Positions 27,802-35,716 of a DNA stretch of 64,000 bases are shown here, piece by piece. The DNA comes from Bacteroidales bacterium. Lineage in GTDB: Bacteria > Bacteroidota > Bacteroidia > Bacteroidales > Rikenellaceae. The stretch's first letter is position 1. Every line of letters starts with the position of its first letter. The position numbers and the translations under genes are program-made. The stretch lies in NCBI GenBank assembly GCA_910575495.1, contig CAJTFS010000003.1, forward strand, positions 230,336 to 294,335. Direction: 5' to 3'. Under the pieces are notes generated by a model. That model did no database searches and was not told the origin of the DNA. It worked only from the letters and a program-made list of their open reading frames with translations.

Positions 27802-27846
27802 AAGAAAGAGAGACTACATATAGTAGTCTCTCTTTCTTGTGTTTTG
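27802..27846 (+). terminator. Terminator after tRNA-Arg
   Basis: Perfect 16-bp stem AAGAAAGAGAGACTAC (27802-27817) with GTAGTCTCTCTTTCTT (27823-27838), 5-nt loop, then GTGTTTTG. Confidence 0.9.
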
Positions 27847-28002
27847 CGCAGAACCTCCGGCGGCAATGATCGACAATACCGGTCTGTCCTGATCGGAATC
27901 GAACTTTGCCTGATTGGATACCCCAACGGAACAATCGGCAACAAAAAGCCATCCATGAACGATCCCGCACCGCATGAACCGGCACCGAGCACACTATCCA
28001 AT

Positions 28003-28087
28003 AAAAAAGTCTCCACGGAGTACGCGGAGACAATAGGTTAAAAACCTTCGGCATGTAGCCTTATTGTGGTAAGATGTAGAATTGTTA
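28003..28087 (-). ncRNA. tracrRNA of the type II-C CRISPR system
   Basis: Read on the minus strand, 28090-28063 contains CTACATC-TT-ACCACAA, complementary to the 5' part of the CRISPR repeat (GTTGTGGTTTGATGTAG) except for a 2-nt bulge: the anti-repeat. It is followed by AATAAGGCTACATGCCGAAGG, a nexus-like hairpin closely resembling other type II tracrRNAs (AAGGC...GCC), then a terminator hairpin GTCTCCgcg...cgtGGAGAC (28031-28009) and six T (28008-28003). With the promoter box at 28100-28093 the expected 5' end is near 28087, giving about 85 nt. It is divergent from cas9. It pairs with pre-crRNA for RNase III processing and loads Cas9. Confidence 0.85.
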
Positions 28088-28092
28088 CAAGA

Positions 28093-28123
28093 CAAATATA
28101 AGCCAAAATTTGGAATCTTGCAA
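28093..28123 (-). promoter_or_regulatory. Promoter of tracrRNA
   Basis: On the minus strand TTG (28123-28121), a 20-nt spacer, and TATATTTG (28100-28093) match the consensus exactly. It overlaps the probable cas9 promoter region on the other strand. Confidence 0.8.
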
Positions 28124-28140
28124 CTTTTTACATAATTTCA
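28109..28140 (+). promoter_or_regulatory. Possible weak promoter of cas9
   Basis: TTTG (28109-28112), a 20-nt spacer and TAATTTCA (28133-28140) match six of eight -7 positions at most. The box ends 16 nt before the cas9 ATG. It overlaps the tracrRNA promoter on the opposite strand. Confidence 0.35.
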
Positions 28141-28156
28141 CAAAAAAAGTTATTGC

Positions 28157-31100
28157 ATGTCGAAAGTACTGGGACTGGATCTCGGCACCAACTCGTTGGG
28201 CTGGGCGATCGTAGAAAAAACCGAATACGGATACTCGCTGCTCGATAAGGGTGTCGATATTTTTCAGGAAGGAGTTGCCAGAGAAAAGAACAACGAGAAA
28301 CCGGCCGTACAGGACAGAACCGATGCGCGAGCGCTACGCCGGCACTATTTCCGCCGCAGATTGCGCAAGATCGAAGTACTGAAGATACTTATCGAAAACG
28401 ATCTGTGTCCCCGATTGTCGGAAGAACTGCTGACAGAATGGCGGAAAAACAAGAAATATCCGCTCGACGAAGCGTTCATCCGCTGGCAACGGACGGACGA
28501 CAATATCGACAAAAATCCCTACCACGACCGCTATCGGGCATTGACCGAAACCCTCGATCTGAACAAGGAAGACGACCGCCATGCGCTCGGGCGCGCACTT
28601 TATCATCTGGCTCAGCGGCGCGGATTCATCAGCAACCGCAAGGATGCAGGGAAAGAGAGCGAAGACGGACAAGTCAAGCAAGGCATCAAGAATCTGACGG
28701 CCGACATGGAAAATGCCGGATGCCGGTATTTGGGCGAATATTTCCACATGCTCTATCTGCAGAAAGAGAAAATCCGCAAGAAATATACTTCGCGCAACGA
28801 ACACTATCTGGCGGAATTCCGGGCCATCTGCGCAAAACAACACCTGCCCGAACCGCTGGAACAGGCCTTATATCGGGCCATCTTCTTCCAACGGCCTTTG
28901 AAATCGCAGAAAGGAGCGGTCGGCAAATGCACGTTCGAAAAACGGAAATCGCGCTGCCCGGTCTCCCACCCGCATTTCGAGGAGTTCCGCATGCACTCTT
29001 TCATCAACAACATCCGCATTGCCGCTCCGGAAGATAACGATTTCCGACCTTTGACACAGGCGGAAGCGGAAACGATCGTCCCGCTGTTTCTACGCAAAAG
29101 CAAGCCGCATTTCGACTTCGAAGAGATTGCGCGCAAAATAGCCGGCAAGGGACGTTATGCCTGCAAGGGCGACCGGAACGAGGCTGCATACCGGTTCAAC
29201 TACGCACGCATCGCGACCGTAAGCGGATGCCCGGTCACCGCCTCGCTCATTTCGGTGTTCGGCGACGAGTGGCTGACGGAGATATGCCGCCGCTATACGC
29301 TTGCTTCAGGCAAGAGCGAACAACAGATATTGAACGACGTTTGGCATGCGCTGATCTCGTTCGACGACGAGGAACGACTTCGCACATGGGCGCGCGAAAA
29401 GCTCCGGCTCGAAGAGGAGCAAGCCGCAACTTTCGCTGCGATCCGCATGCCGCAGGAATATGCCGCGCTGAGTCTTAACGCCATAGAGAAGATGCTGCCG
29501 TATTTACGGGCCGGCTACCGTTACGATGAGGCGGTTTTCATCGCCAATCTTAAGGCAGCCTTGCCGCAAACAATCTATGAAGATGAAACGCACCGCCATG
29601 AAATCGAGCAAGACATCGTGCGTCTGCTGCTCGATTACAAGCGCAACCCTTACGACAAATACGATTCGAAAGAACGACGCATCGAGGCATATTTCAGCGA
29701 CAACGGACTCGACGTATCACGGCTCCACCGCCTCTACCACCCGTCGATGATCGAATCCTACCATGTCCAGCGGCCCGATTCCAACGGTCTGCTGCAACTG
29801 GGATCGCCGCGAACCCCATCCGTGCGCAATCCGATGGCGATGCGGGCCCTGTTCCGATTGCGGATATTGATCAACCGATTGCTGCGCGACGGAAAAATCG
29901 ACCCCGCGACCAAAATCAACATCGAATTCTCCCGGGGCCTCAACGATGCGAACAAACGCAAGGCCATCGAACAATACCAGCGCGAACGGGAGGCCGAACA
30001 CCGGAGATTCGCCGACGAAATCCGGAAACAATACGCAGCGGAAACCGGAAGGGAGATCGAACCGACCGAAACGGACATATTGAAATACCGTCTTTGGGAG
30101 GAGCAGAAACATGTATGCCCCTACACAGGCAACCAAATCCGCATTTCGGATTTTATCGGTTCGGCAACGGACTATGACATCGAACACACCGTACCCCGGT
30201 CGCGCGGAGGCGACAATTCGCAGATGAACAACACGCTCTGCGAAAACAGGTTCAATCGGGAGGTTAAGCGGGCCAAACTCCCGTCCGAACTGTCAGGCCA
30301 TGCCGAAATCATGGCGCACATCGAGGGGTTCGGATGGCAGGAGAAAATCGAATCGCTGCAAAAAATGGTCGAAGCGCAAGTACGCAAGAGCAAAAGCGCC
30401 GCCACGAAAACAGAGAAAGACAACGCCATTCAACGGCGTCACTATCTGCAAATGCAGCTGGCGTATTGGCGCGGCAAAATCGAGCGTTTCACCATGACCG
30501 AAGTTCCGGACGGCTTCTCGAACAGACAGGGAGTGGACATCGGAATCATCGGCCGCTACGCCCGGCTCTACCTGAAAACGGTCTTCGAGCGAATATACAC
30601 GGTAAAAGGTGCGACGACCGCCGAATTCCGCAAAATGTGGGGCTTGCAGACGGAATATGCCAAAAAGGAACGTGTGAATCATGTCCACCACTGCATCGAC
30701 GCCATTACGATCGCCTGCATCGGCCGCAGCGAATACGACCATTGGGCCCGCTATGTCGGAGACGAAGAACGCTACCTGCGCAACGAAGGCACCCGTCCGC
30801 AATTCGAAAAACCCTGGCCCACATTCACCGAAGATGTCAAGGCGATTGCCGACGAACTGCTCGTCTCGCATCATACGCCGGACAACCTGCCCAAACAGAG
30901 CCGCAAACGGCTGCGCATCCGCGGCAAGGTACAGGTCGACGGCCAAGGCAAGCCCATCTACATGCAGGGCGATACGGCCCGGGGAGCGCTGCACCAACAA
31001 ACTTTCTACGGAGCGATCATGCGCAACGACGAAATCAAACATGTCGTCCGCAAATCGCTCGACCAACTCCAACCCGCCGACGTAGAAAAGATCGTCGACG

Positions 31101-31834
31101 ATGCGGTGAAACAAAAGGTGAAGGACGCGATCGAATGCGTAGGATTCAAAACGGCGATGAACCCGGCGGAACACACGATCTGGATGAACCGGGAAAAAGC
31201 CGTACCGATCCGCAAAGTGCGCATCTTCACACCGAGTGTTACGAAACCTATACACCTCAAGCCGCAACGCGACGCTTCGGCGAAAGCATACAAACAGGAT
31301 TACCTTGTCACGAACGACGGCAACTACTGCATGGCCGTTTATGAGGGAACCGACAAACGCGGAAAGACCCGGCGCTCGTTCGAAATCGTCAGCAACCTGG
31401 AGGCCGCGAAATATTTCAAGGCGAGCGCCGACCGGACGGCCCGGCCCGATTTGGTGCCGATAACCGACGCAAACGGCGACCCGCTGAAATGCCTGCTGAA
31501 AACAGGCTCGATGGTGCTTTTCTACGAAAATTCGCCGGAGGAACTGCATGAATGCACCCAGAAGGAGCTGGCGAAACGGCTGTACAAGGTAACGGGAATG
31601 AGCACATTAGTCCTGCAACAAAAATATTTTTATGGGACACTTACTTTAAAGCATCATCAGGAAGCCCGGCCGGCCGGAGAGCTAAAGGCCAAAAGCGGAG
31701 CATGGCAATCAGGTGAAGAGTATCGACCGGTCATCAGCATTCTGCACACGCAACTGAACGCCTATGCCGAAGGCTACGATTTCGACATGACCGTCACGGG
31801 AGAAATCGAATTCAAACACCACCCGTCATGCTGA
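28157..31834 (+). CDS. cas9: CRISPR-associated endonuclease Cas9, type II-C
   Basis: Protein of 1225 residues. RuvC-I is GLDLGTNSLGW (Asp8); an arginine-rich bridge helix follows (RALRRHYFRRRLRKIEVLK, about residues 59-77); RuvC-II is INIEFSRGLN (Glu590); HNH has CPYTGNQI then DYDIEHTVPRSRGGDN (His677); RuvC-III is VHHCIDAITIA (His844, Asp848). All nuclease residues are present, so it should cut both strands of DNA matched by crRNA. Length is mid-range for Bacteroidota II-C proteins. There is no csn2 or cas4, which fixes the subtype as II-C. Its last codons overlap the cas1 ATG. The PAM cannot be read from sequence. Confidence 0.97.
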   Translation: MSKVLGLDLGTNSLGWAIVEKTEYGYSLLDKGVDIFQEGVAREKNNEKPAVQDRTDARALRRHYFRRRLRKIEVLKILIENDLCPRLSEELLTEWRKNKKYPLDEAFIRWQRTDDNIDKNPYHDRYRALTETLDLNKEDDRHALGRALYHLAQRRGFISNRKDAGKESEDGQVKQGIKNLTADMENAGCRYLGEYFHMLYLQKEKIRKKYTSRNEHYLAEFRAICAKQHLPEPLEQALYRAIFFQRPLKSQKGAVGKCTFEKRKSRCPVSHPHFEEFRMHSFINNIRIAAPEDNDFRPLTQAEAETIVPLFLRKSKPHFDFEEIARKIAGKGRYACKGDRNEAAYRFNYARIATVSGCPVTASLISVFGDEWLTEICRRYTLASGKSEQQILNDVWHALISFDDEERLRTWAREKLRLEEEQAATFAAIRMPQEYAALSLNAIEKMLPYLRAGYRYDEAVFIANLKAALPQTIYEDETHRHEIEQDIVRLLLDYKRNPYDKYDSKERRIEAYFSDNGLDVSRLHRLYHPSMIESYHVQRPDSNGLLQLGSPRTPSVRNPMAMRALFRLRILINRLLRDGKIDPATKINIEFSRGLNDANKRKAIEQYQREREAEHRRFADEIRKQYAAETGREIEPTETDILKYRLWEEQKHVCPYTGNQIRISDFIGSATDYDIEHTVPRSRGGDNSQMNNTLCENRFNREVKRAKLPSELSGHAEIMAHIEGFGWQEKIESLQKMVEAQVRKSKSAATKTEKDNAIQRRHYLQMQLAYWRGKIERFTMTEVPDGFSNRQGVDIGIIGRYARLYLKTVFERIYTVKGATTAEFRKMWGLQTEYAKKERVNHVHHCIDAITIACIGRSEYDHWARYVGDEERYLRNEGTRPQFEKPWPTFTEDVKAIADELLVSHHTPDNLPKQSRKRLRIRGKVQVDGQGKPIYMQGDTARGALHQQTFYGAIMRNDEIKHVVRKSLDQLQPADVEKIVDDAVKQKVKDAIECVGFKTAMNPAEHTIWMNREKAVPIRKVRIFTPSVTKPIHLKPQRDASAKAYKQDYLVTNDGNYCMAVYEGTDKRGKTRRSFEIVSNLEAAKYFKASADRTARPDLVPITDANGDPLKCLLKTGSMVLFYENSPEELHECTQKELAKRLYKVTGMSTLVLQQKYFYGTLTLKHHQEARPAGELKAKSGAWQSGEEYRPVISILHTQLNAYAEGYDFDMTVTGEIEFKHHPSC

Positions 31835-32715
31835 AACGCGCCCTCTTTTTCTCGACGCCCTTTTCGCTGAGCCTGCGCAACGGCCAGATGATCGTCCATA
31901 CGAAAGAGGCTCCGGAAATGCAGAAAAGCATTCCCGTAGAAGACATTGGCGTGATCGTTCTGGAAGATCAGCAGACTACGGTCACCCTGCCGTTGCTCAA
32001 TGCGCTTTCCGACAACAACGCGGCTGTCATCCTTTGCGGGAACGACCGCATGCCGAATGCCATGCTGATGAATCTGGACTCCAACAAGACGCAAGGCGAA
32101 AGTTATCGAGCGCAGATCGAAGCGAGCGAGCCGCTCAAAAAGAGCATCTGGAAACAGATCGTCGAAGCGAAAATCCGCAATCAGGCTGCCTTGCTGCGAA
32201 AACTGGGAAAAGACGGAGACAAGCTGAAACCCTACTACATGAATGTAAAAAGCGGGGACACGGACAACCGGGAGGGAATCGCCGCCAAAATATATTGGAC
32301 CGAGCTGTTCGGCCGTGAATTCATTCGTTCGCGCGAGGGCTCGGAACCGAACAATCTGTTGAACTATGGCTATACGATTCTTCGGGCCGCCGTTGCCCGC
32401 TCATTGATGGGATCGGGTCTGTTGCCGGCTTTCGGGATTTTTCACCGCAACCGCTACAACGCATTCCCCCTGGCGGACGACCTGATGGAACCCTATCGCC
32501 CGTATGTCGACGAACTGGTATACAAGCTCCAGTCCGAAGGCAAGTTGCAACTGACCAAGGAGGTCAAGGGCGAATTGTTGCGCTTGCTTTTCGTCGACAC
32601 GCGTTTCGAAAAAGTGCTACGCCCGCTCGATGTGGGATTGACGTTCACCTCGGCGTCTCTGGCGAAATGTTTTGCCGGAACCCACAAAAAGATACTTTAC
32701 CCACTGCTCGAATAA
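31828..32715 (+). CDS. cas1: CRISPR-associated integrase Cas1
   Basis: Protein of 295 residues, ATG inside the end of cas9 (7-bp overlap). The metal ligands expected for Cas1 are visible: Glu149 (DNREGIAAKIYW), His206 (FGIFHRNRYNAF) and Glu221 (ADDLMEPYRPYVD). It begins LKRALFFSTPFSLSLRNGQM, as type II Cas1 proteins do. With Cas2 it inserts new spacers next to the leader. The stop overlaps the cas2 start (TAATG). Confidence 0.96.
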   Translation: MLKRALFFSTPFSLSLRNGQMIVHTKEAPEMQKSIPVEDIGVIVLEDQQTTVTLPLLNALSDNNAAVILCGNDRMPNAMLMNLDSNKTQGESYRAQIEASEPLKKSIWKQIVEAKIRNQAALLRKLGKDGDKLKPYYMNVKSGDTDNREGIAAKIYWTELFGREFIRSREGSEPNNLLNYGYTILRAAVARSLMGSGLLPAFGIFHRNRYNAFPLADDLMEPYRPYVDELVYKLQSEGKLQLTKEVKGELLRLLFVDTRFEKVLRPLDVGLTFTSASLAKCFAGTHKKILYPLLE

Positions 32716-33053
32716 TGTCCGAATCACGTCTGAATGCCTACCGAATCATGTGGTTGTTCGTCTTCTTCGACCTTCCGACTCAAACCAAAACCGAGCGGCG
32801 CCATGCCGCCCAGTTTCGCAAGGCATTGGAGAAAGACGGCTTCTCTATGATGCAATACTCGGTTTACGTCCGGCACTGCGCATCAAAAGAAAATTTGCAC
32901 GTGCATGTCAATCGGGTCAGAAAGTCCATGCCTCCGGCCGGATACACCAGCATCTTAAGTGTCACGGACAAACAATATGGAGAAATCATGAATTTTTGGG
33001 GCAAAATCGAACGGGCCCGGCCCGAAACGCCCCAACAACTTGAATTCTTCTGA
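32715..33053 (+). CDS. cas2: CRISPR-associated protein Cas2
   Basis: Protein of 112 residues. The ATG at 32715 overlapping the cas1 stop is chosen; the frame is open further upstream inside cas1. YRIMWLFVFFDLPTQTKTER carries the conserved first strand and Asp (FFDLPT), followed by FRKALEKDGFSMMQYSVYVR. Cas2 is the dimeric core of the Cas1-Cas2 integration complex. The array begins 130 bp downstream. Confidence 0.95.
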   Translation: MSESRLNAYRIMWLFVFFDLPTQTKTERRHAAQFRKALEKDGFSMMQYSVYVRHCASKENLHVHVNRVRKSMPPAGYTSILSVTDKQYGEIMNFWGKIERARPETPQQLEFF

Positions 33054-33182
33054 AAAATGAATTACTTTCGTTCTTTGAAATACAAAAACAGCATCGAATC
33101 GACTTCGGCGAGGTTTCCGGCCTTGTTTTATCCGCCAAAATTCCGCACAAACAGGCTGAAATCAGCCGGTTATATGCCCGGC
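33054..33182 (+). promoter_or_regulatory. CRISPR leader
   Basis: A 129-bp gap between cas2 and the first perfect repeat. Because the degenerate repeat lies at the far end (35334), this side is the leader. It contains a small palindrome GGCTGAAATCAGCC and TACTTTCG at 33063-33070, one base off a -7 box. The repeat orientation needed to pair with the tracrRNA is the plus strand, so pre-crRNA should be read rightwards from here. Confidence 0.55.
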
Positions 33183-33679
33183 GTTGTGGTTTGATGTAGT
33201 TTTTCAATATTATACAACAGTACCGGAAATTGGGGGAATTGGAAATCAGTTGTGGTTTGATGTAGTTTTTCAATATTATACAACGCGGAGGAAGCCAAGG
33301 ATGCCTATGTGGCAGTTGTGGTTTGATGTAGTTTTTCAATATTATACAACTGAAATCTTACAAATGAGTGTGTACGATGTGTTGTGGTTTGATGTAGTTT
33401 TTCAATATTATACAACTAGAAACTGCGATCCGCGCAGCAGTTTGTAGTTGTGGTTTGATGTAGTTTTTCAATATTATACAACTATTACATTCAAAGAAGC
33501 AAGAGATTGCTGTTGTGGTTTGATGTAGTTTTTCAATATTATACAACCTCGTGGGCGCGCTGCATTTGAACTGTACTGTTGTGGTTTGATGTAGTTTTTC
33601 AATATTATACAACGAAAAGAACCTACGAAATTATCGAAAATCAGTTGTGGTTTGATGTAGTTTTTCAATATTATACAAC
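33183..33679 (+). CRISPR. Type II-C CRISPR array, regular part: 8 repeats, 7 spacers
   Basis: Eight identical 36-nt repeats start at 33183, 33249, 33315, 33381, 33447, 33512, 33578 and 33644. The repeat begins GTTGTGGTTTGATGTAGT and ends CAATATTATACAAC, with terminal GTTGT/ACAAC complementarity. Spacers are 30 nt except the fifth, which is 29 nt. No two spacers are alike, and none obviously matches the rest of the window. The array continues irregularly to 35369. Confidence 0.98.
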
Positions 33680-33706
33680 TTGTCGAGCAATTTTACCGCT
33701 GTGTGA

Positions 33707-34018
33707 ATGGAACGAAATAGGGAAAGCATGATCGCCTACTGCCGCTACTACCGCGGCGAGCAAGAGAACCCGCACAACGGTGGTGATGCCGCCGCGTTTT
33801 GGGGCATCGAGAAGGCGTGGGTAGACAAGTCGCTCGCACAGAGCGACGACCTGGTTGTGTGCGCGGACGAGTACGCGGCTGCCGGGCTGACGGACTTCGA
33901 GACCGGGGACGGCGTGCCGGCATTGCTCAAGGCCATCTTGTACAATCGGTTCGTGTACTGGACGAGCGGCACGCCGTCCGACTTTAAGGCGTTCTACAAG
34001 TGCCGGTACCTGGGCTAA
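33707..34018 (+). CDS. Small acidic phage-like protein inside the CRISPR array
   Basis: Frame of 103 residues, located between the eighth and ninth repeats. It starts at an ATG preceded directly by the stop codon of an eight-codon remnant running from the repeat edge (TGAATG), the tight packing typical of phage operons. The sequence is acidic and aromatic (DAAAFWGIEKAWVDKSLAQS, LLKAILYNRFVYW) and matches no family I recognise. It is convergent with, and overlaps by 3-4 bp, the ADP-ribosyltransferase fragment. Whether it is expressed is unknown; small acidic phage proteins beside cas genes can include anti-CRISPRs, but nothing here shows that. Confidence 0.5.
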   Translation: MERNRESMIAYCRYYRGEQENPHNGGDAAAFWGIEKAWVDKSLAQSDDLVVCADEYAAAGLTDFETGDGVPALLKAILYNRFVYWTSGTPSDFKAFYKCRYLG

Positions 34019-34286
34019 ATCTGCCCGATCACCTCGATGTCGATGTAGTAGCGCGAGCCCTTTTTTTCGACCTTAGTGACGCGGAAACGGGTATTGCGCT
34101 GAATCAGCATCTCGTTCTCTGAAGCATACGCCGAGCGACCGTCGATGTAGAGCATTTTGGTTCCGCGTGGGCAGTAGATATTCAGAATATTGCCGCCGAA
34201 CCCCGTTCCTTTTGCCGCACCGCAACTCATGAATCCCATGTCTGTAAGCGTCTTGCCGACCAATGCGTTGAAGCCGCGCTCGTCCA
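34015..34286 (-). pseudogene. C-terminal fragment of phage-type ADP-ribosyltransferase, cut at a CRISPR repeat
   Basis: The minus-strand frame reads NALVGKTLTDMGFMSC, then FGGNILNIYCPRGTKMLYI, ASENEMLIQRNTRFRVTKVE and YYIDIEVIGQI. This fits the second half of the ADP-ribosyltransferase exoenzyme domain (GFMSTS...; P.GT...I; E-x-E followed by LL.R.T.F.V). The ExE pair is kept (ENE), while the STS motif is SCG. The N-terminal half is missing: coding sequence stops exactly at the edge of the repeat at 34287, and the apparent start codon lies inside the repeat. Such domains are often fused to phage head-morphogenesis proteins. Confidence 0.6.
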
Positions 34287-34322
34287 GTTGTGGTTTGATG
34301 TAGTTTTTCAATATTATACAAC
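34287..34322 (+). CRISPR. Isolated ninth CRISPR repeat
   Basis: A 36-nt repeat identical to the eight repeats of the regular array, same orientation, but 607 bp past the eighth and 1011 bp before the next repeat-like sequence. Confidence 0.95.
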
Positions 34323-34323
34323 C

Positions 34324-34479
34324 GACATATACAAGGCTATCCGCAAAGCTACGGGGTTACCACCGGGCATGGGCCATAAGTACTATGAGGAATGGCGCGT
34401 GATGACACCAGCAGAAAAAGCATCAAAAAAAAGGGCACGACCTCGTAGAGAAGTCGCGCCGATATTACGAAAGGATTAG
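34324..34479 (+). pseudogene. Phage-like gene fragment starting at the CRISPR repeat
   Basis: The plus-strand frame continues out of the repeat and reads DIYKAIRKATGLPPGMGHKY, then YEEWRVMTPAEKASKKRARP before the stop. The part after the repeat is protein-like and basic at the end, but has no start of its own, so it looks like a C-terminal fragment cut at the repeat edge. Family unknown. Confidence 0.4.
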
Positions 34480-34484
34480 AGCCA

Positions 34485-34748
34485 TCAGATTGGAACCTTG
34501 ATATTCGGGCCCTTTTCGCTAAAAAGCCACGTTACGCCGAACGTATCGTAGTCCTCTTTGGAAATTTCATAAGGGATACTCATATAGTCGGGGTTTCCGT
34601 ACCGCATATCGCTGTCGGGGCCTAACTTGTATTCAGGGACCAAATAGTAATGACCGGGGCGATCCGAAGCCCATAGCTTGGCAAAGCAATCCCCGTTGTC
34701 ATCCTCGCGGATAACGGCATCCTCTTCGTAGTGCGCAAAATATTTCAT
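34485..34748 (-). CDS. Small acidic hypothetical protein
   Basis: Frame of 87 residues with an ATG start and an acidic, tyrosine-rich sequence (MKYFAHYEEDAVIREDDNGD, PGHYYLVPEYKLGPDSDM). It appears complete, lies between the isolated repeat (34287) and the degenerate repeat (35334), and has no family I recognise. Size and character are like small phage or plasmid proteins. Confidence 0.5.
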   Translation of the reverse strand: MKYFAHYEEDAVIREDDNGDCFAKLWASDRPGHYYLVPEYKLGPDSDMRYGNPDYMSIPYEISKEDYDTFGVTWLFSEKGPNIKVPI

Positions 34749-34967
34749 ATCTGAATTTTACGTTCAAATAAATGGCAGTCTATGCTCGACCACTCGCATC
34801 CCACCGTCTTGTTTCAGACGCCATTCGACAACATCGAAAAGCCTTGTCCGTCGGCAAGACCGCCATTCATTGTGCGAAGATAAACATTCTTTTCGTTCTT
34901 TCCCAATCACATCTTTTTAATAGGAACGCCGCAAAGCGTTTCTGCGCTGCACCAACCTCGTAGGTAA

Positions 34968-35216
34968 TCAATCGCACAAGCGGCAATAGCCCGCCCTTGC
35001 ACGGTCTTGGTCGCCGATGGACGACTTAGTGATGTCGGTAATACGGTTTTCGAGTATGTCGAGCGCCTTCGTGTATCCCTCCTTGACCGCCGCGTTGCAA
35101 TGGCGGTTGATGGGCTTCTCAGCCAACCGCCCCTTGATCCGGACGATTGTGTTGTCGATGTCCGCCTGCTTGGGCGCGGTCTGCTTGCTGCTAACGAATT
35201 TGGGGTTCTTTTGCAT
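34968..35216 (-). CDS. Small hypothetical protein, phage-like
   Basis: Frame of 82 residues starting MQKNPKFVSSKQTAPKQADI and continuing with a helical, basic stretch (KEGYTKALDILENRITDITK). No family recognised. It lies within the 1011-bp block between the ninth repeat and the degenerate one. The overlapping alternative frames have biased composition, so this one is preferred. The 219 bp between it and the acidic gene hold nothing I can support. Confidence 0.4.
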   Translation of the reverse strand: MQKNPKFVSSKQTAPKQADIDNTIVRIKGRLAEKPINRHCNAAVKEGYTKALDILENRITDITKSSIGDQDRARAGYCRLCD

Positions 35217-35333
35217 GGTTTTGTCGTTTTCGGTTCAAGGGCTCTTTCGTAATGGAGCATTTCCGCCCGTTATACGGATTTTCGGTCATGATGCCTATGT
35301 TCCACAGCCGCCGGAAACCGCAACCTATCTGTG

Positions 35334-35369
35334 GTTGTGGTTTGATGTAGTATTCCAACGTATCATTTA
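35334..35369 (+). CRISPR. Degenerate terminal CRISPR repeat
   Basis: The first 18 nt (GTTGTGGTTTGATGTAGT) are identical to the array repeat; the second half has diverged (about half the positions match). A repeat degenerate in its 3' half is the usual sign of the leader-distal end of an array. Confidence 0.75.
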
Positions 35370-35416
35370 CGGCCGCACATGTGGTGGTGGTATTAAGTTG
35401 TTCTGCGACGCAACCC

Positions 35417-35640
35417 AACGTTTTCGACAAGCCGAGCGCAGAACCGAACTTGTTCGGGATTTGCCGAAGCGAGAAAAGGTGCATGAAAAGAACGTTTTCG
35501 ACAAGCCGAGCGCAGAGCCGAGTTTACTTGAGCTATGCCGAGGCGAGAAAACCTGCCCGACAGGGAACGTTTTCCTAAACCGAGTGCAGACCGGGTTTTT
35601 CGGGGCCGGGGCGGAAAACCTGCCCGCAAGAAAAACGGAT
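35417..35640. repeat. Tandem ~75-bp GC-rich repeats (three units)
   Basis: The motif AACGTTTTCGACAAGCCGAG starts at 35417 and 35491 (period 74); a diverged form AACGTTTTCCTAAACCGAG starts at 35566 (period 75). Each unit continues with GCGCAGA.CCGA and a GCGAGAAAA block. The repeats are non-coding and lie just after the array end. Confidence 0.7.
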
Positions 35641-35686
35641 TTTTGCGGACAGTCATAAAAATTTATTGATTTTCGATAAAAATAAA

Positions 35687-35716
35687 TTGTTTTTCGAAAA
35701 TAAATTACTACTTTTG
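35687..35716 (+). promoter_or_regulatory. Promoter of the ABC efflux operon
   Basis: TTG (35687-35689), a 19-nt spacer, and TACTTTTG (35709-35716). The first gene starts about 159 nt downstream, leaving a sizeable leader. Confidence 0.75.

Noticed and set aside
27781..28041. Small frames between tRNA-Arg and the tracrRNA
   Set aside because: They start in the tRNA or cross the tracrRNA terminator; no protein-like sequence.
33285..33314. Spacer 2 shares GATGCCTATGT with sequence near 35290
   Set aside because: An 11-base match is too short to call self-targeting.
33184..33668. Frames running through the CRISPR repeats on both strands
   Set aside because: They are made of translated repeats (WFDVVFQYYTT, NYIKPQL) and are not genes.
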